Of a stretch of 64,000 nt of DNA, positions 27,250 to 36,112 are shown one piece after another. Position numbers and translations under genes: made by a program. The stretch spans positions 62,001-126,000 of the forward strand of contig NZ_QGGR01000004.1 in assembly GCF_003148685.1 (NCBI RefSeq), in the 5' to 3' direction. The stretch's first letter is position 1, and every line of letters begins with the position of its first letter. The stretch is from Actinoplanes xinjiangensis. GTDB taxonomy: Bacteria; Actinomycetota; Actinomycetes; Mycobacteriales; Micromonosporaceae. The notes under the pieces are model-generated. The model saw only the letters and a program-made list of their open reading frames with translations, had not been told where the DNA came from and searched no databases.

Positions 27250-27852
27250 CTAACGCTGCTTCAGGCCCAGCCGGCGCAGTTCCAGGCCGGCCAGGGCCTC
27301 GACCGCGGCCGAGTCGCCGGACCGCCAGCTCTGCGCGATGTCCGGGCCCAGCTTGGCCAGTTCGGTCAGCGGCTGCGACGCCAGCGCCCGCAGCGCCAGC
27401 AGATCCTGACCGGCCGGATGGTTCCGGACCGCCGCGGCCACCCCGGCCCGGCGCACCCAGCGCAACCGCGACGGCAGCCAGACGAACAGCACCAGGGCCA
27501 GCGGCACCGCCAGCGCGAGAGCGGGCAGGATCAGCGCCAGCTGCTCCACGAAATCCTGCTGCTGCCGGCCGGCGTCGGCGATCGAGCGGGCGGCGTCGGC
27601 GGCACCGGTGAACGGTGCGGTCAGCTCGTCACCGACGATCGGCACACGGCCCACCTTGCCGCCCGCATCGGCGAGGTTGTCGGCGATGCCGCCGCCGGCA
27701 CTCTCCAGCTTCTGACCGGGGACGGCGAGTTTCTCCACCACGTCGTGGATCCACAGGGCGACCCTGATCCACAGGTAGACCCAGATGACGACGAGGATGT
27801 CGATGACGAGTTGGCGAAGGGCGACGGGAACGCGGTCCGCATAGAGCTTCAC
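27250..27852 (-). CDS. Hypothetical membrane protein
   Basis: 200 residues. A first transmembrane helix lies at about 14-35 (VIDILVVIWVYLWIRVALW), then an extracytoplasmic loop of about 95 residues, a second helix near 115-138, and a basic cytoplasmic tail. The GTG at 27852, starting VKLYADRVP, is 16 bp after the zur stop and is preferred to the longer frame that overlaps zur. It is probably the last gene of the znu/zur transcription unit. No known function. Confidence 0.7.
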   Translation of the reverse strand: MKLYADRVPVALRQLVIDILVVIWVYLWIRVALWIHDVVEKLAVPGQKLESAGGGIADNLADAGGKVGRVPIVGDELTAPFTGAADAARSIADAGRQQQDFVEQLALILPALALAVPLALVLFVWLPSRLRWVRRAGVAAAVRNHPAGQDLLALRALASQPLTELAKLGPDIAQSWRSGDSAAVEALAGLELRRLGLKQR

Positions 27853-27868
27853 CTCGGAAGCGTCGCAC

Positions 27869-28270
27869 TCAGCCCTTCGCGGCGCACTCCGGGCATGTCC
27901 CGAAGATCTCCAGCGTGTGCGAGACGTCGACGAAGCCGTGCTCACCGGCCATCTTGTCGGCCCACGACTCGACCGCCGGGCCGAGCACCTCGACGGTCCG
28001 CCCGCACGACCGGCACACCAGATGGTGATGGTGGCCCTGGCTGCACCGGCGGTAGAGGTGCTCCCCGCCCGGCGGCCGCATGACGTCGATCTCCCCGGCG
28101 TCGGCCAGACCCTGCAACGTCCGGTACACCGTGGTCAGCCCGACCCGCTCACCCCGGTCCCGCAGCATCGCATGCAGGTCCTGGGCGCTGTGGAAGCCCT
28201 CGGTCTCGGCGAGGACGGCGCTGACCGCGCTGCGCTGCTTGGTGTTGCGGATCTGACTCTCGGGGTTCAC
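27869..28270 (-). CDS. zur: Fur-family regulator, zinc uptake regulator Zur
   Basis: 133-residue Fur-family repressor. The winged-helix domain is 1-80 (GLTTVYRTLQGLADAGEID), followed by the metal-sensing HHHHLVCRSCG and a C-terminal CPEC pair forming the structural zinc site. Its place directly after znuB and an ArsR gene, together with the palindrome upstream of znuA, supports Zur over Fur. Starts at 28270, overlapping the arsR stop by 4 bp. Confidence 0.92.
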   Translation of the reverse strand: MNPESQIRNTKQRSAVSAVLAETEGFHSAQDLHAMLRDRGERVGLTTVYRTLQGLADAGEIDVMRPPGGEHLYRRCSQGHHHHLVCRSCGRTVEVLGPAVESWADKMAGEHGFVDVSHTLEIFGTCPECAAKG

Positions 28271-28569
28271 AGTCGGCTCTCCCTGGCGTGGCTCACGGCG
28301 TCGGCGACGATGTGGGCCACGTGTTCGTCCACCAGGGAGTATGCGATCTCCCGGCCCCGCCGCACACCCCGCACCACGCCCGCCCCGCGCAGCACGCGCA
28401 GGTGCTGTGACACCAGCGGCTGCGGGGCGCCGAGTTTCTCCACGAGGTCGTGCACACAGCGCTCGCCCACGCCCAGCTCGACCACGATGGCGACACGGAT
28501 CGGCGCGGAGAGGGCGCGCAGCAGGGCCCCCGCCGATTCGTACGCTTCGTAACCGGTGGTCGTCGTCAT
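28267..28569 (-). CDS. ArsR/SmtB-family zinc-responsive repressor
   Basis: 100-residue winged-helix repressor. The recognition region is PQPLVSQHLRVLRGAG. The last helix, SLVDEHVAHIVADAVSHARE, carries Asp, His, His and Glu with spacing D-x-H-x10-H-x2-E, exactly the alpha-5 zinc site of SmtB/CzrA sensors. A Cys in ERCVHDLV is a relic of the alpha-3N site. It lies 30 bp after znuB and overlaps zur, so it is part of the zinc operon. Such a sensor usually derepresses zinc efflux. Confidence 0.88.
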   Translation of the reverse strand: MTTTTGYEAYESAGALLRALSAPIRVAIVVELGVGERCVHDLVEKLGAPQPLVSQHLRVLRGAGVVRGVRRGREIAYSLVDEHVAHIVADAVSHARESRL

Positions 28570-28599
28570 CGTTGCGCCAACGGTACAGGCAGGCCGTGG

Positions 28600-29466
28600 T
28601 CAGCCATGCAACACGACATCCGGGGGCTCGGACGCCACCGGCTGCGGCGCGGGCCGGCGCAGCCGATGCCGGATCGACGCGCCGATCGCCGCCGCCGCGA
28701 ACGCCGCCAGGGCCAGCAGCACCGTGGTCGCGCCCGGCGCGGTGTTCGCCTCCGCCGAGACCAGCACACCCGCCCCGGCCGCGCTCACCCCGATCGCGAG
28801 GGCCGCCGTCATCGTGCTGACGAAACCGCGGGTGAGCTGCTGCGCGGCGGCCACCGGGACGACCATCAGAGCGGAGACGAGCAACAATCCGACGGTACGC
28901 ATGGCGATCGTCACCGTCACCGCGGTCGTCACCGCCAGCAGAATGTTGAGGGTCCGCACCGGCAGGCCGCTGACCTTCGCATACTCCTCGTCGTTACAGA
29001 GCGCGAAGAGAGCCGGCCGGAAGAACAGCATCACCGTCAGGACCGCCGCACCCAACCCGCCGATCACCACCAGGTCGCTCTCCGAAGTGGTCAGCGGGGA
29101 GCCGAAGAGATACTGCATGAGACTGCTGTTGCCGCTGCCGTCGGAGAGGCCGACCAGCAGCACACCGCCGGCGATCCCGCCGTAGAACAGCATGGCCAGG
29201 GCCAGGTCGCCGGAGGTGCGGCCGCGTTCCCGGATCAGCTCCACACCGACCGCGCCCAGAGCCGACACGACGACCGCCGTGTACACCGGGTCGTTGCCGG
29301 TGAGCAGGCCCAGGCCCACGCCGGTGAGCGCGACGTGCCCGATCCCGTCGCCGATCAGCGACAGGCGGCGCTGCACCAGGTAGATGCCGAGCGCCGGGGC
29401 GGCCAGCCCGATGATCATCGCGGCGATCAGGGCCCGCTGCATGAACGGCTGCGTGAGCAGATCCAT
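28600..29466 (-). CDS. znuB: Zinc ABC transporter permease ZnuB
   Basis: 288-residue ABC-3 family permease with about nine hydrophobic segments. Motifs include QRRLSLIGDGIGHVALTGVG, the usual ABC-3 cytoplasmic loop. The ATG at 29466 overlaps the znuC stop by one base (TGATG). It forms the channel of the ZnuABC zinc importer. Confidence 0.94.
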   Translation of the reverse strand: MDLLTQPFMQRALIAAMIIGLAAPALGIYLVQRRLSLIGDGIGHVALTGVGLGLLTGNDPVYTAVVVSALGAVGVELIRERGRTSGDLALAMLFYGGIAGGVLLVGLSDGSGNSSLMQYLFGSPLTTSESDLVVIGGLGAAVLTVMLFFRPALFALCNDEEYAKVSGLPVRTLNILLAVTTAVTVTIAMRTVGLLLVSALMVVPVAAAQQLTRGFVSTMTAALAIGVSAAGAGVLVSAEANTAPGATTVLLALAAFAAAAIGASIRHRLRRPAPQPVASEPPDVVLHG

Positions 29467-30248
29467 CAGTACGCCTTCGTCCCCTCGGTCGGCGCCCACT
29501 CGCAGATGCCGGCCTTCAGCTGCTCGGCATGCGGGTGCAGGTGCTCGTGGTCCGGCTCGGCGTGATGCCCGGCCGGCTCGGGTGGGGTCCCCTCGTACGC
29601 GATCCGCCCGTCGTGCACCACCACGGCCCGCCCGATCAGCGGCCGCAGCGGTCCCAGCTCGTGCAGGACCAGCAGGACCGTCCCGCCGTCACCGGCGAAT
29701 CGGGTCAGCGCCGCGGCGAACGCCTCCTGGCTGGCCGCGTCCACCCCCGCGTTCGGCTCGTCCAGCACCAGCAGATCGGGTCGGCCGGCCAGTGCCCGGG
29801 CGATCAGGGTGCGCTGCTGCTGGCCGCCGGAGAGCGTCGTCACCGGGTCACCGATCCGGTCCAGCAGGCCGACGGCGGTCAGCGCGTCCCGTACCGCCGC
29901 CTTGTCGGCCGCGCCCGGGAAACGGAAGACGCCGCGCCGGGCCAGCAGGCCCGATGCGACGACCTCGCCGACCGTGGCCGGCACGCCGCTGCCGGCGCCC
30001 AGCCGCTGCGGCACATACCCGATCCGCTCCCAGCGCCGGAACCGCTGCTGCGGCGTCCCGAACAGGTGGATCTCCCCCCGGCGCGACGGGACCAGGCCCA
30101 GGATCGTCCGGATCAGGGTGGACTTCCCGGAGCCGTTGGCGCCGAGGATCGCGACGACATCGCCGGCGGTCACACTCAGCGACACGTCGTGCAAAACCTC
30201 GCGGCCGTCATATCCGGCCGCGAGGTGACTGACCTCGACAACGCTCAT
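29466..30248 (-). CDS. znuC: Zinc ABC transporter ATPase ZnuC
   Basis: 260-residue ATPase. Walker A is GANGSGKST near 35-43, Q-loop YVPQR, signature LSGGQQQR, Walker B LLVLDEPNAGVD. Its last 40 residues are rich in His and acidic residues (GHHAEPDHEHLHPHAEQ), suggesting zinc binding. 25 bp downstream of znuA and overlapping znuB. Confidence 0.95.
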   Translation of the reverse strand: MSVVEVSHLAAGYDGREVLHDVSLSVTAGDVVAILGANGSGKSTLIRTILGLVPSRRGEIHLFGTPQQRFRRWERIGYVPQRLGAGSGVPATVGEVVASGLLARRGVFRFPGAADKAAVRDALTAVGLLDRIGDPVTTLSGGQQQRTLIARALAGRPDLLVLDEPNAGVDAASQEAFAAALTRFAGDGGTVLLVLHELGPLRPLIGRAVVVHDGRIAYEGTPPEPAGHHAEPDHEHLHPHAEQLKAGICEWAPTEGTKAY

Positions 30249-30273
30249 GGCGTCACTTCCGTCTCGCGCTCGC

Positions 30274-31191
30274 TCACGAACACTCCAGGCCCAGTTTCAA
30301 TGCGGTCAGGTTGGCGCGCATCACCGAGAAGTAGTCTGCCGAGTCGTCGGTGAGGCCCTCGATCGGGTCCAGCACGGCGGTCTGTGCGCCGACCTCCTTG
30401 GCGATGGTCTCCGCCACCTTGGGGCTGACCAGCGTCTCGAAGAAGATCGTGGTGGTGCCGTGCTCCCGGGCCTCGGCGGCCACGTCGGCGAGGCGCTGCG
30501 GCGACGGCTCGGTCTCCGGGTCGATGCCGGTGATGCCGATCTGCGTCAGCTCGTAGCGGTTCGCCAGGTATCCGAACGCGGTGTGGCTGGTCACCAGCTC
30601 ACGGCGGGCGCAGCCGGCCAGGCCGGTGGTGAACTCCCCGTCGAGGGCGGTCAGCTCGGTGCGCAGGGCGGCGGCGCGGGCGGTGAAGTCGGCGGCGTGC
30701 GCCGGGTCGGCCTTGCCGAGGCGCTCGGCCAGCTTGTCGGCGATGCCCGCGAGGCGGGTCGGGTCGAGCCAGACGTGCGGGTCGGTGCCGCCGTGCTCCT
30801 CCTCGGCCTGCGCGCCGCCCTCCTCGGCGTGGTCGTCGGCCTCCTGCGCGCTGATCATCTCGACCGCGGTGGTGGCGTCGAAGGCGCGGTCGCCGCCGTT
30901 CTGCTTGACCGCGTCGTCGACGGCGGGCTGGAAGCCGCCCAGGTAGACGATCACCCCGGCGTCGGCGACCTCACCGACCTGGCGGGCGGTCAGCTCGACG
31001 TCGTGGGGCTCGGCGCCCGGCTTGGTCAGGGTGGAGACGGTCACCGCGTCCCCGCCGACCCGCTCGCTGACGAACTGGAGCGGGTAGAAGGCGGTGACGA
31101 CGGAGAGCTTGCCGTCCGCGCCGGCGGAGTCCCCTCCGCAGCCGGTGAGAGCGGGCAGCAGGAGCAGTGCGGGGAGCAGACGGCGCATCAT
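30274..31191 (-). CDS. znuA: Zinc ABC transporter substrate-binding lipoprotein ZnuA
   Basis: 305-residue cluster A-I binding protein. The signal peptide ends in the lipobox LTGC. Zinc ligands are expected at EPHDVEL, the DPHVWLDP His, TSHTAFGY and a C-terminal Asp/Glu. A His/Glu-rich loop (DDHAEEGGAQAEEEHGG) precedes DPHVW, as in zinc-specific ZnuA. The ATG at 31191 (or 31188) lies 22 bp from the palindrome at 31213-31227. Confidence 0.95.
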   Translation of the reverse strand: MMRRLLPALLLLPALTGCGGDSAGADGKLSVVTAFYPLQFVSERVGGDAVTVSTLTKPGAEPHDVELTARQVGEVADAGVIVYLGGFQPAVDDAVKQNGGDRAFDATTAVEMISAQEADDHAEEGGAQAEEEHGGTDPHVWLDPTRLAGIADKLAERLGKADPAHAADFTARAAALRTELTALDGEFTTGLAGCARRELVTSHTAFGYLANRYELTQIGITGIDPETEPSPQRLADVAAEAREHGTTTIFFETLVSPKVAETIAKEVGAQTAVLDPIEGLTDDSADYFSVMRANLTALKLGLECS

Positions 31192-31212
31192 GTCAGCAAC
31201 TCTGGTCGATAA

Positions 31213-31227
31213 TGACAATGATTGTCA
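31213..31227. promoter_or_regulatory. Zur box upstream of znuA
   Basis: Perfect 15-bp palindrome TGACAATGATTGTCA within an AT-rich patch, 22 bp before the znuA start. It fits the actinobacterial Zur/Fur box pattern (TGA-AATGATT-TCA). Zinc-bound Zur should block transcription of znuA-znuC-znuB-arsR-zur here. Confidence 0.85.
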
Positions 31228-31240
31228 AAGCCGCATGCTT

Positions 31241-31489
31241 TCACAGGCTCTTCGACACCGCCGCCACCACCAGCAGGGTGAGCAGCACCACCCGCACCAC
31301 CCGGGTGACCGGGGTCTGCACCGGCCAGGTCGCCGCCGTCAGGGTGGCCAGGCCCGCGGCCAGCAGGCCGAGCAGCAGTGCGCCGACGATGCCCGGCAGG
31401 AACAGGCCGGCCAGCAGCAGGGCCAGCGTCCCGGCGAACGCCGCGGTCGGATTCACCCGCGCCAGCCGGTGCAGGAATGTGCGCGTCAA
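31241..31489 (-). CDS. Small two-helix membrane protein (DUF6703-like)
   Basis: 82 residues with a basic N-terminus (TRTFLHRLARVNP), then two hydrophobic helices (about 17-48 and 62-80). Resembles short actinobacterial membrane proteins grouped as DUF6703; that link is from memory. It lies just upstream of the Zur box in the same direction as znuA. Function unknown. Confidence 0.65.
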   Translation of the reverse strand: MTRTFLHRLARVNPTAAFAGTLALLLAGLFLPGIVGALLLGLLAAGLATLTAATWPVQTPVTRVVRVVLLTLLVVAAVSKSL

Positions 31490-31524
31490 CTGTCGCTCCC
31501 GTCGCGTGTGCGTACCCTCGTCAC

Positions 31525-31866
31525 ATGTTGGTGCTCAACCGCTTCACGGTTCCCACGGAAACGCAGGACGGCTTCCGGGATCAGGCGCACGCCGCCCTCG
31601 CCGCCCTCGCGCGCACCCCCGGATACCGCTCCGGCCGGCTCGCCCAGGCCATCGAGGACCCGACCGGCTGGACCCTGGTCACCGAGTGGGAATCGGTCGG
31701 AGCCTACCGGCGCGCCCTCGGTGCCTACGACGTCAAGCTGTACGCCACACCGTTGCTCGCGCACTCCCTCGACGAGCCGTCGGCGTTCGAGACGCTGGCC
31801 TCCGCCGATCCGGGGGCCGACGTGGTGGTGACGGCGAGCGACCGGGCCGCCGATCCCTGGCGGTGA
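31525..31866 (+). CDS. Antibiotic biosynthesis monooxygenase (ABM) domain protein
   Basis: 113-residue dimeric ferredoxin-fold protein of the ABM family. It has the typical LNRFTVP strand, AALARTPGYRSGRLAQ and WTLVTEWESVGAYRRALGAY order. Such proteins are cofactor-free oxygenases or heme-degrading IsdG-like enzymes; no IsdG-type heme ligands are evident. ATG at 31525, divergent from the small membrane protein. Confidence 0.8.
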   Translation: MLVLNRFTVPTETQDGFRDQAHAALAALARTPGYRSGRLAQAIEDPTGWTLVTEWESVGAYRRALGAYDVKLYATPLLAHSLDEPSAFETLASADPGADVVVTASDRAADPWR

Positions 31867-31882
31867 ACACTAGGCTGGGAAC

Positions 31883-32374
31883 ATGAGTCTTCCTCCGCCC
31901 CCGCCGCCGCCGGGCCCGGGCGTGCACCCGCCGTTCCCGGCTCCCCCGGTCGAGGGGCGGGGCAAGCGGGTCGGGATGAGCGTGGGCATCGTCGCCGGCA
32001 TCGTGGTGCTGGTCTGTGGCGTCGGCGCGGTGGCCGGCATCGGCCTGGCCACGTCCGTCACCAACGCGCTCGACGAGCAGGCCGACGTGGTGGTCAGCAA
32101 CTACCTCGACGACCTGCGGGAGCGCGATTTCGACGGCGCCTACGAGCAGCTCTGCCAGGACGCGCAGGACGCCGAGTCGCTCACCGACTTCACCGCCCGG
32201 ATGTCCGACACCGAGCCGTTCGACTCGTACCGGGTGGGTGATCTGTCCATGGGAGTGCGGCTGACCGTGCCGGTGGAGATCGTCTATCCCGACGGGGATT
32301 CGACGCGCTTGCAGGCAGATCTCGCGCAGAACAGGTCGACGGGCAAGTTCGAGGTCTGCGACCTCGGGGAGTAA
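31883..32374 (+). CDS. Membrane-anchored protein with Pro-rich N-terminus
   Basis: 163 residues. A cytoplasmic Pro/Gly-rich N-terminus (1-25) and one transmembrane helix (about 32-56) are followed by an external alpha/beta domain with two Cys (LCQDAQD near 92 and EVCDLGE at the end) that could pair. The external part resembles NTF2/DUF4878-type lipid or cell-wall-associated domains. ATG at 31883, just before glyS. No definite function. Confidence 0.7.
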   Translation: MSLPPPPPPPGPGVHPPFPAPPVEGRGKRVGMSVGIVAGIVVLVCGVGAVAGIGLATSVTNALDEQADVVVSNYLDDLRERDFDGAYEQLCQDAQDAESLTDFTARMSDTEPFDSYRVGDLSMGVRLTVPVEIVYPDGDSTRLQADLAQNRSTGKFEVCDLGE

Positions 32375-32443
32375 CCTCGCTTTTCGTCCTGTAACTCTTG
32401 ATTTCCCCGCCGACACCCAGCCGGCGTAGGAGGAAACCCGCAC

Positions 32444-33823
32444 ATGCCTGCCGACCGTATCGACAGCGTCGTCAGCCTGGCCAAGCGCCGGGGCTTCGTC
32501 TTCCCCTCCAGCGAGATCTACGGAGGAACCCGTTCGGCCTGGGACTACGGTCCGCTCGGCGTGGAGCTGAAGGAGAACGTCCGCCGGCAGTGGTGGAAGA
32601 CCATGGTCCAGCAGCGCGACGACATCGTCGGCCTGGATTCGGCGGTCATCCTGTCCCGTGACGTGTGGGCCGCCTCCGGGCACCTCGACGCGTTCGTCGA
32701 CCCGCTGACCGAGTGCCAGTCCTGCCACAAGCGCTTCCGGGCCGACCACCTGGAGGAGGCCTTCGAGGCCAAGCACGGCAAGCTGCCCGGCTCGCTCCAG
32801 GAGCTGAACTGCCCGAACTGCGGCAACAAGGGCACCTTCACCGAGCCCAAGATGTTCAACGGCCTGATGAAGACCTACCTCGGCCCGACCGAGAGCGCCG
32901 ACGGTCTGCACTACCTGCGCCCGGAGACCGCCCAGGGCATCTTCGTCAACTACAACAACGTGGCGACCGCGGCCCGCAAGAAGCCGCCGTTCGGCATCGC
33001 GCAGGTCGGCAAGAGCTTCCGCAACGAGATCACCCCGGGCAACTTCATCTTCCGTACGCGTGAGTTCGAGCAGATGGAGATGGAGTTCTTCGTCCCGCCG
33101 GGCTCCGACGAGGAATGGCACGAGTACTGGCTCCAGGAGCGCTGGAACTGGTACCGCGACCTCGGCCTCTCGGAGAGCAACCTGCGGTTCTTCGAGCACC
33201 CGCAGGAGAAGCTCTCGCACTACTCGAAGCGGACCGTCGACATCGAGTACCGCTTCCAGTTCGGCGGCACCGAGTTCGCCGAACTCGAGGGCGTCGCCAA
33301 CCGCACCGACTTCGACCTCACCACGCACTCGAAGCACTCCGGTGTGGACCTGTCCTTCTTCGACCAGGAGAAGGGCGAGCGCTGGGTGCCCTACGTCATC
33401 GAGCCGGCGGCCGGCCTCACCCGGGCGGTGCTGGCGTTCCTGCTCGAGGCGTACGACGAGGACGAGGCCCCGAACACCAAGGGCGGCGTCGACAAGCGCA
33501 CGGTCATGCGGTTCGACCCGCGCCTCGCGCCGGTCAAGGTCGCCGTCCTGCCGCTGTCGCGCAACCCGGAGCTGTCGCCGAAGGCCCGGGAACTCTCCGC
33601 GAACCTGCGCAAGCGCTGGATCGTCGAGTTCGACGACTCGCAGGCGATCGGCCGCCGCTACCGCCGCCAGGACGAGATCGGCACGCCGTTCTGCGTCACG
33701 GTCGACTTCGACACCCTCACCGACAACGCGGTGACCGTCCGCGACCGCGACACCATGAAGCAGGAGCGCGTCTCCCTCGACCAGATCGAGGACTACCTGA
33801 TCAAGCGCCTGCCCGGCTGCTGA
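32444..33823 (+). CDS. glyS: Glycine--tRNA ligase (alpha2 type)
   Basis: 459-residue class II synthetase charging tRNA-Gly. N-terminal [14 protein letters not shown], two Cys pairs (CQSCHKRF and CPNCGNKG), motif 2 ([26 protein letters not shown]) and motif 3 region (RVEP replaced by [12 protein letters not shown]) are visible, with a C-terminal anticodon-binding domain ([10 protein letters not shown] onward). A strong AGGAGGAA ribosome site precedes ATG 32444. Followed by a terminator hairpin. Confidence 0.97.
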   Translation: MPADRIDSVVSLAKRRGFVFPSSEIYGGTRSAWDYGPLGVELKENVRRQWWKTMVQQRDDIVGLDSAVILSRDVWAASGHLDAFVDPLTECQSCHKRFRADHLEEAFEAKHGKLPGSLQELNCPNCGNKGTFTEPKMFNGLMKTYLGPTESADGLHYLRPETAQGIFVNYNNVATAARKKPPFGIAQVGKSFRNEITPGNFIFRTREFEQMEMEFFVPPGSDEEWHEYWLQERWNWYRDLGLSESNLRFFEHPQEKLSHYSKRTVDIEYRFQFGGTEFAELEGVANRTDFDLTTHSKHSGVDLSFFDQEKGERWVPYVIEPAAGLTRAVLAFLLEAYDEDEAPNTKGGVDKRTVMRFDPRLAPVKVAVLPLSRNPELSPKARELSANLRKRWIVEFDDSQAIGRRYRRQDEIGTPFCVTVDFDTLTDNAVTVRDRDTMKQERVSLDQIEDYLIKRLPGC

Positions 33824-33838
33824 TCCGGATGTGACACG

Positions 33839-33872
33839 GACCGCCGGGTGCCCGTACGGGAACCCGGCGGTC
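33839..33872. terminator. Terminator hairpin after glyS
   Basis: Perfect 11-bp stem GACCGCCGGGT (33839-33849) with 33862-33872; the loop contains its own CCCGTACGGG palindrome. Short T-containing tail follows. Ends the glyS transcript. Confidence 0.75.
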
Positions 33873-33946
33873 TTCATGAGGATCTATGGTCCGCGCGGAA
33901 CTCCTGCGGACCGTCGCCGCCTGCCTTCCCCGACGCCGGACGGCGG

Positions 33947-34429
33947 TCAGAATGCGAAACCGCCGGGGCGGTGGTTGCGGTCGGCGATCAGTCCGGCGAG
34001 CACCGCCACGGCGATCTCCGGTGGGGTACGGCTACCGATGTTCAGACCGACCGGACGGCGCACCCGGCTGATCTGGTCGTCGGGCACGCCCAGTTCGCGC
34101 AGCGCCGCCACGTGCGGGCCCTCCGCGCGCGGGTTGCCGAGGATGCCGATCCACCGCGACCGGCCGGACAGTGCCTCCTTGAGCAGGGCGCCGATCTCCG
34201 GCCGGTGATGGTCGGTCAGCAGGATGTCGGTGTTCTCGTCCGGTGCCGCCGCGACCAGGTCGCTGACGAAGGTGTCACCGTGCGGCCGCGGTGTCCCGGC
34301 CAGGCGGGTCGGGTCGGGCTCCACCAGCACGGTGCGGAAGCCCAGCTCCACCCCGAAGCGGAACAGCATCTCCGACACCGGCGACTCGAAGACGGCGATC
34401 AGCCGCCGCGGGCTCAGCTCGTCACTCAC
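33947..34429 (-). CDS. XdhC-like Rossmann-domain protein
   Basis: 160 residues corresponding to the C-terminal Rossmann domain of XdhC molybdenum-cofactor chaperones: FRTVLVEPDPTRLAGT, DILLTDHHRPE, WIGILGNPRAEGPH and LNIGSRTPPEIAVAVLAGLI. The N-terminal Cys-containing XdhC domain is absent. No molybdoenzyme gene is nearby, so its partner is unknown. GTG start at 34429; the frame extends further but without homology. Confidence 0.75.
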   Translation of the reverse strand: MSDELSPRRLIAVFESPVSEMLFRFGVELGFRTVLVEPDPTRLAGTPRPHGDTFVSDLVAAAPDENTDILLTDHHRPEIGALLKEALSGRSRWIGILGNPRAEGPHVAALRELGVPDDQISRVRRPVGLNIGSRTPPEIAVAVLAGLIADRNHRPGGFAF

Positions 34430-34544
34430 CCCACCGACTCTGTCAGAAGATGGCACGCACTGCACCTGTCCAGGTGTCGTCTGCAAACTAGTTATGAGGC
34501 TATAGTCATGGGCGAACCGCAGCTCAAAGCTCAACGTCGGCCCG

Positions 34545-34928
34545 TTGAGCGATTACCCTTCACCCCTGGAGGCCTCGTTGCCCACCCTGGAAGAGCGCGT
34601 TACCCGTCTGGAGAAGGACATGGACGAGCAGAAGAAGCTCCGTGCCGCTCAGGACCTTGATCAGTCCGACTTCGGCCAGAAGCTTCGTGTCCAGCACGGC
34701 CTCATCCAAGCGATCCAAAAGACCCAGTCGGAGCACACCGCAACCCTCGCGCAGCACGGCCAGCGACTCGACCGCCTGGAAGGAAAGGTCGACCGCTTGG
34801 AAGGGAAGGTCGACCGCTTGGAAGGGAAGGTCGACCGCCTGGAAGGGAAGGTCGACAGCATCGCAGGCGGCGTGGAACGGATCGTCGGGATGCTGGACAC
34901 GCTGATCGAGCGGGACGGCGAGCGGTAG
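34545..34928 (+). CDS. Coiled-coil protein with DRLEGKV heptad repeats
   Basis: 127 residues, charged, almost wholly alpha-helical. It starts at TTG 34545 (or ATG 34620). The first half has coiled-coil heptads (LEERVTRLEKDMDEQ). The centre has four exact DRLEGKV heptads encoded by 21-bp tandem units (34770-34853), then VDSIAGGVERIVGMLDTLIE. No catalytic motif. A scaffold or oligomerisation role is likely but unproved. A TATAGT -10-like word lies at 34502. Confidence 0.65.
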   Translation: MSDYPSPLEASLPTLEERVTRLEKDMDEQKKLRAAQDLDQSDFGQKLRVQHGLIQAIQKTQSEHTATLAQHGQRLDRLEGKVDRLEGKVDRLEGKVDRLEGKVDSIAGGVERIVGMLDTLIERDGER

Positions 34929-34978
34929 CGGACCGGGCGATTCGGGGTCGCCGGGCTGGGCGTGTCACCCTAGAGCGC

Positions 34979-36112
34979 GTGACTGCACCGCTCATGCTCG
35001 GCGACCATGCCGTTAATCCGCCCGTCGTGCTCGCGCCGATGGCCGGGATCACCAACGTGGCGTTCCGGCGGCTCTGCCGGGAGCAGGGCGGCGGGGTCTA
35101 CGTCTGCGAGATGATCACCACGCGGGCGCTGGTGGAGCGGATCCCCAAGACGCTCAAGATGATCGCGTTCGCGGAGGACGAGGGCTTTCGCAGCCTCCAG
35201 CTCTACGGCGTGGACCCGGACGTGACCGCGGCCGCTGTGCGGATGGTCGGCGAGGACGACCTGGCCGATCACATCGATCTCAACTTCGGGTGCCCGGTGC
35301 CGAAGGTCACCCGCCGCGGCGGTGGCTCGGCCCTGCCGTGGCGGCGCCGGCTGTTCGGGCGGATCGTGAGCCAGGCGGTGGCGGCGGCGAAACCGTTCGG
35401 CATCCCGGTGACGATCAAGATGCGCAAGGGCATCGACGACGACCATCTGACGTACGTGGAGGCAGGCCTCGCCGCGCAGGAGGCCGGCGTGACCGCGGTG
35501 GCCCTGCACGCCCGCACCGCCGAGCAGCGCTACTCGGGCAAGGCCGACTGGGATGCGATCGCCACCCTGAAGCAGGCCCTCGACGTGCCGGTGCTCGGCA
35601 ACGGTGACATCTGGGAGGGGTCGGACGCGCTGCGCATGGTCGAGCACACCGGCTGCGACGGTGTCGTGGTGGGCCGGGGCTGCCTGGGCCGTCCGTGGCT
35701 CTTCGCGGACCTGGAGGCCGCCTTCACGCAGGGCGCCGGCTACCGGCCGGTGCTGCCGGCCCTGGGTGAGGTCTCCAAGATCATCGCCCGGCACGCGCAG
35801 TTGCTGGTCGAGGCGCTGGAGGACGAGCGGCACGGGTGCGCCGACTTCCGCAAGCACGTCGCCTGGTATCTGAAGGGCTTCCCGGTCGGCGGCGACCTGC
35901 GCCGCAGACTGGCGATGATCTCCTCACTGGCCGAGCTGGACGACCTGCTCGCCGAACTCGACCCGGCCCTGCCCTTCCCGGCGGAGGCGCTGGGGCAGCC
36001 CCGGGGCCGCGTCAACGCCCCGGGCAAGGTGTCGCTCCCGCACGGCTGGCTGGACAGCCGCGACGACGAGACGGTCCCGGAAGGCGCCGAAACCGACGAA
36101 TCCGGCGGCTGA
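34979..36112 (+). CDS. dusB: tRNA-dihydrouridine synthase DusB
   Basis: 377-residue FMN-dependent enzyme that reduces uridines in the tRNA D-loop. Motifs: LAPMAGITNVAFR, QLYGVDPD, DLNFGCPVPKVTRRGGGSAL with the catalytic Cys in FGCP, TIKMRKGIDD, ALHARTAEQRYSG, GNGDIW and VVGRGCLGRPW. GTG start at 34979. The last ten residues (EGAETDESGG) lie in the first of three tandem 36-bp repeats, which includes the stop codon. Confidence 0.95.
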   Translation: MTAPLMLGDHAVNPPVVLAPMAGITNVAFRRLCREQGGGVYVCEMITTRALVERIPKTLKMIAFAEDEGFRSLQLYGVDPDVTAAAVRMVGEDDLADHIDLNFGCPVPKVTRRGGGSALPWRRRLFGRIVSQAVAAAKPFGIPVTIKMRKGIDDDHLTYVEAGLAAQEAGVTAVALHARTAEQRYSGKADWDAIATLKQALDVPVLGNGDIWEGSDALRMVEHTGCDGVVVGRGCLGRPWLFADLEAAFTQGAGYRPVLPALGEVSKIIARHAQLLVEALEDERHGCADFRKHVAWYLKGFPVGGDLRRRLAMISSLAELDDLLAELDPALPFPAEALGQPRGRVNAPGKVSLPHGWLDSRDDETVPEGAETDESGG

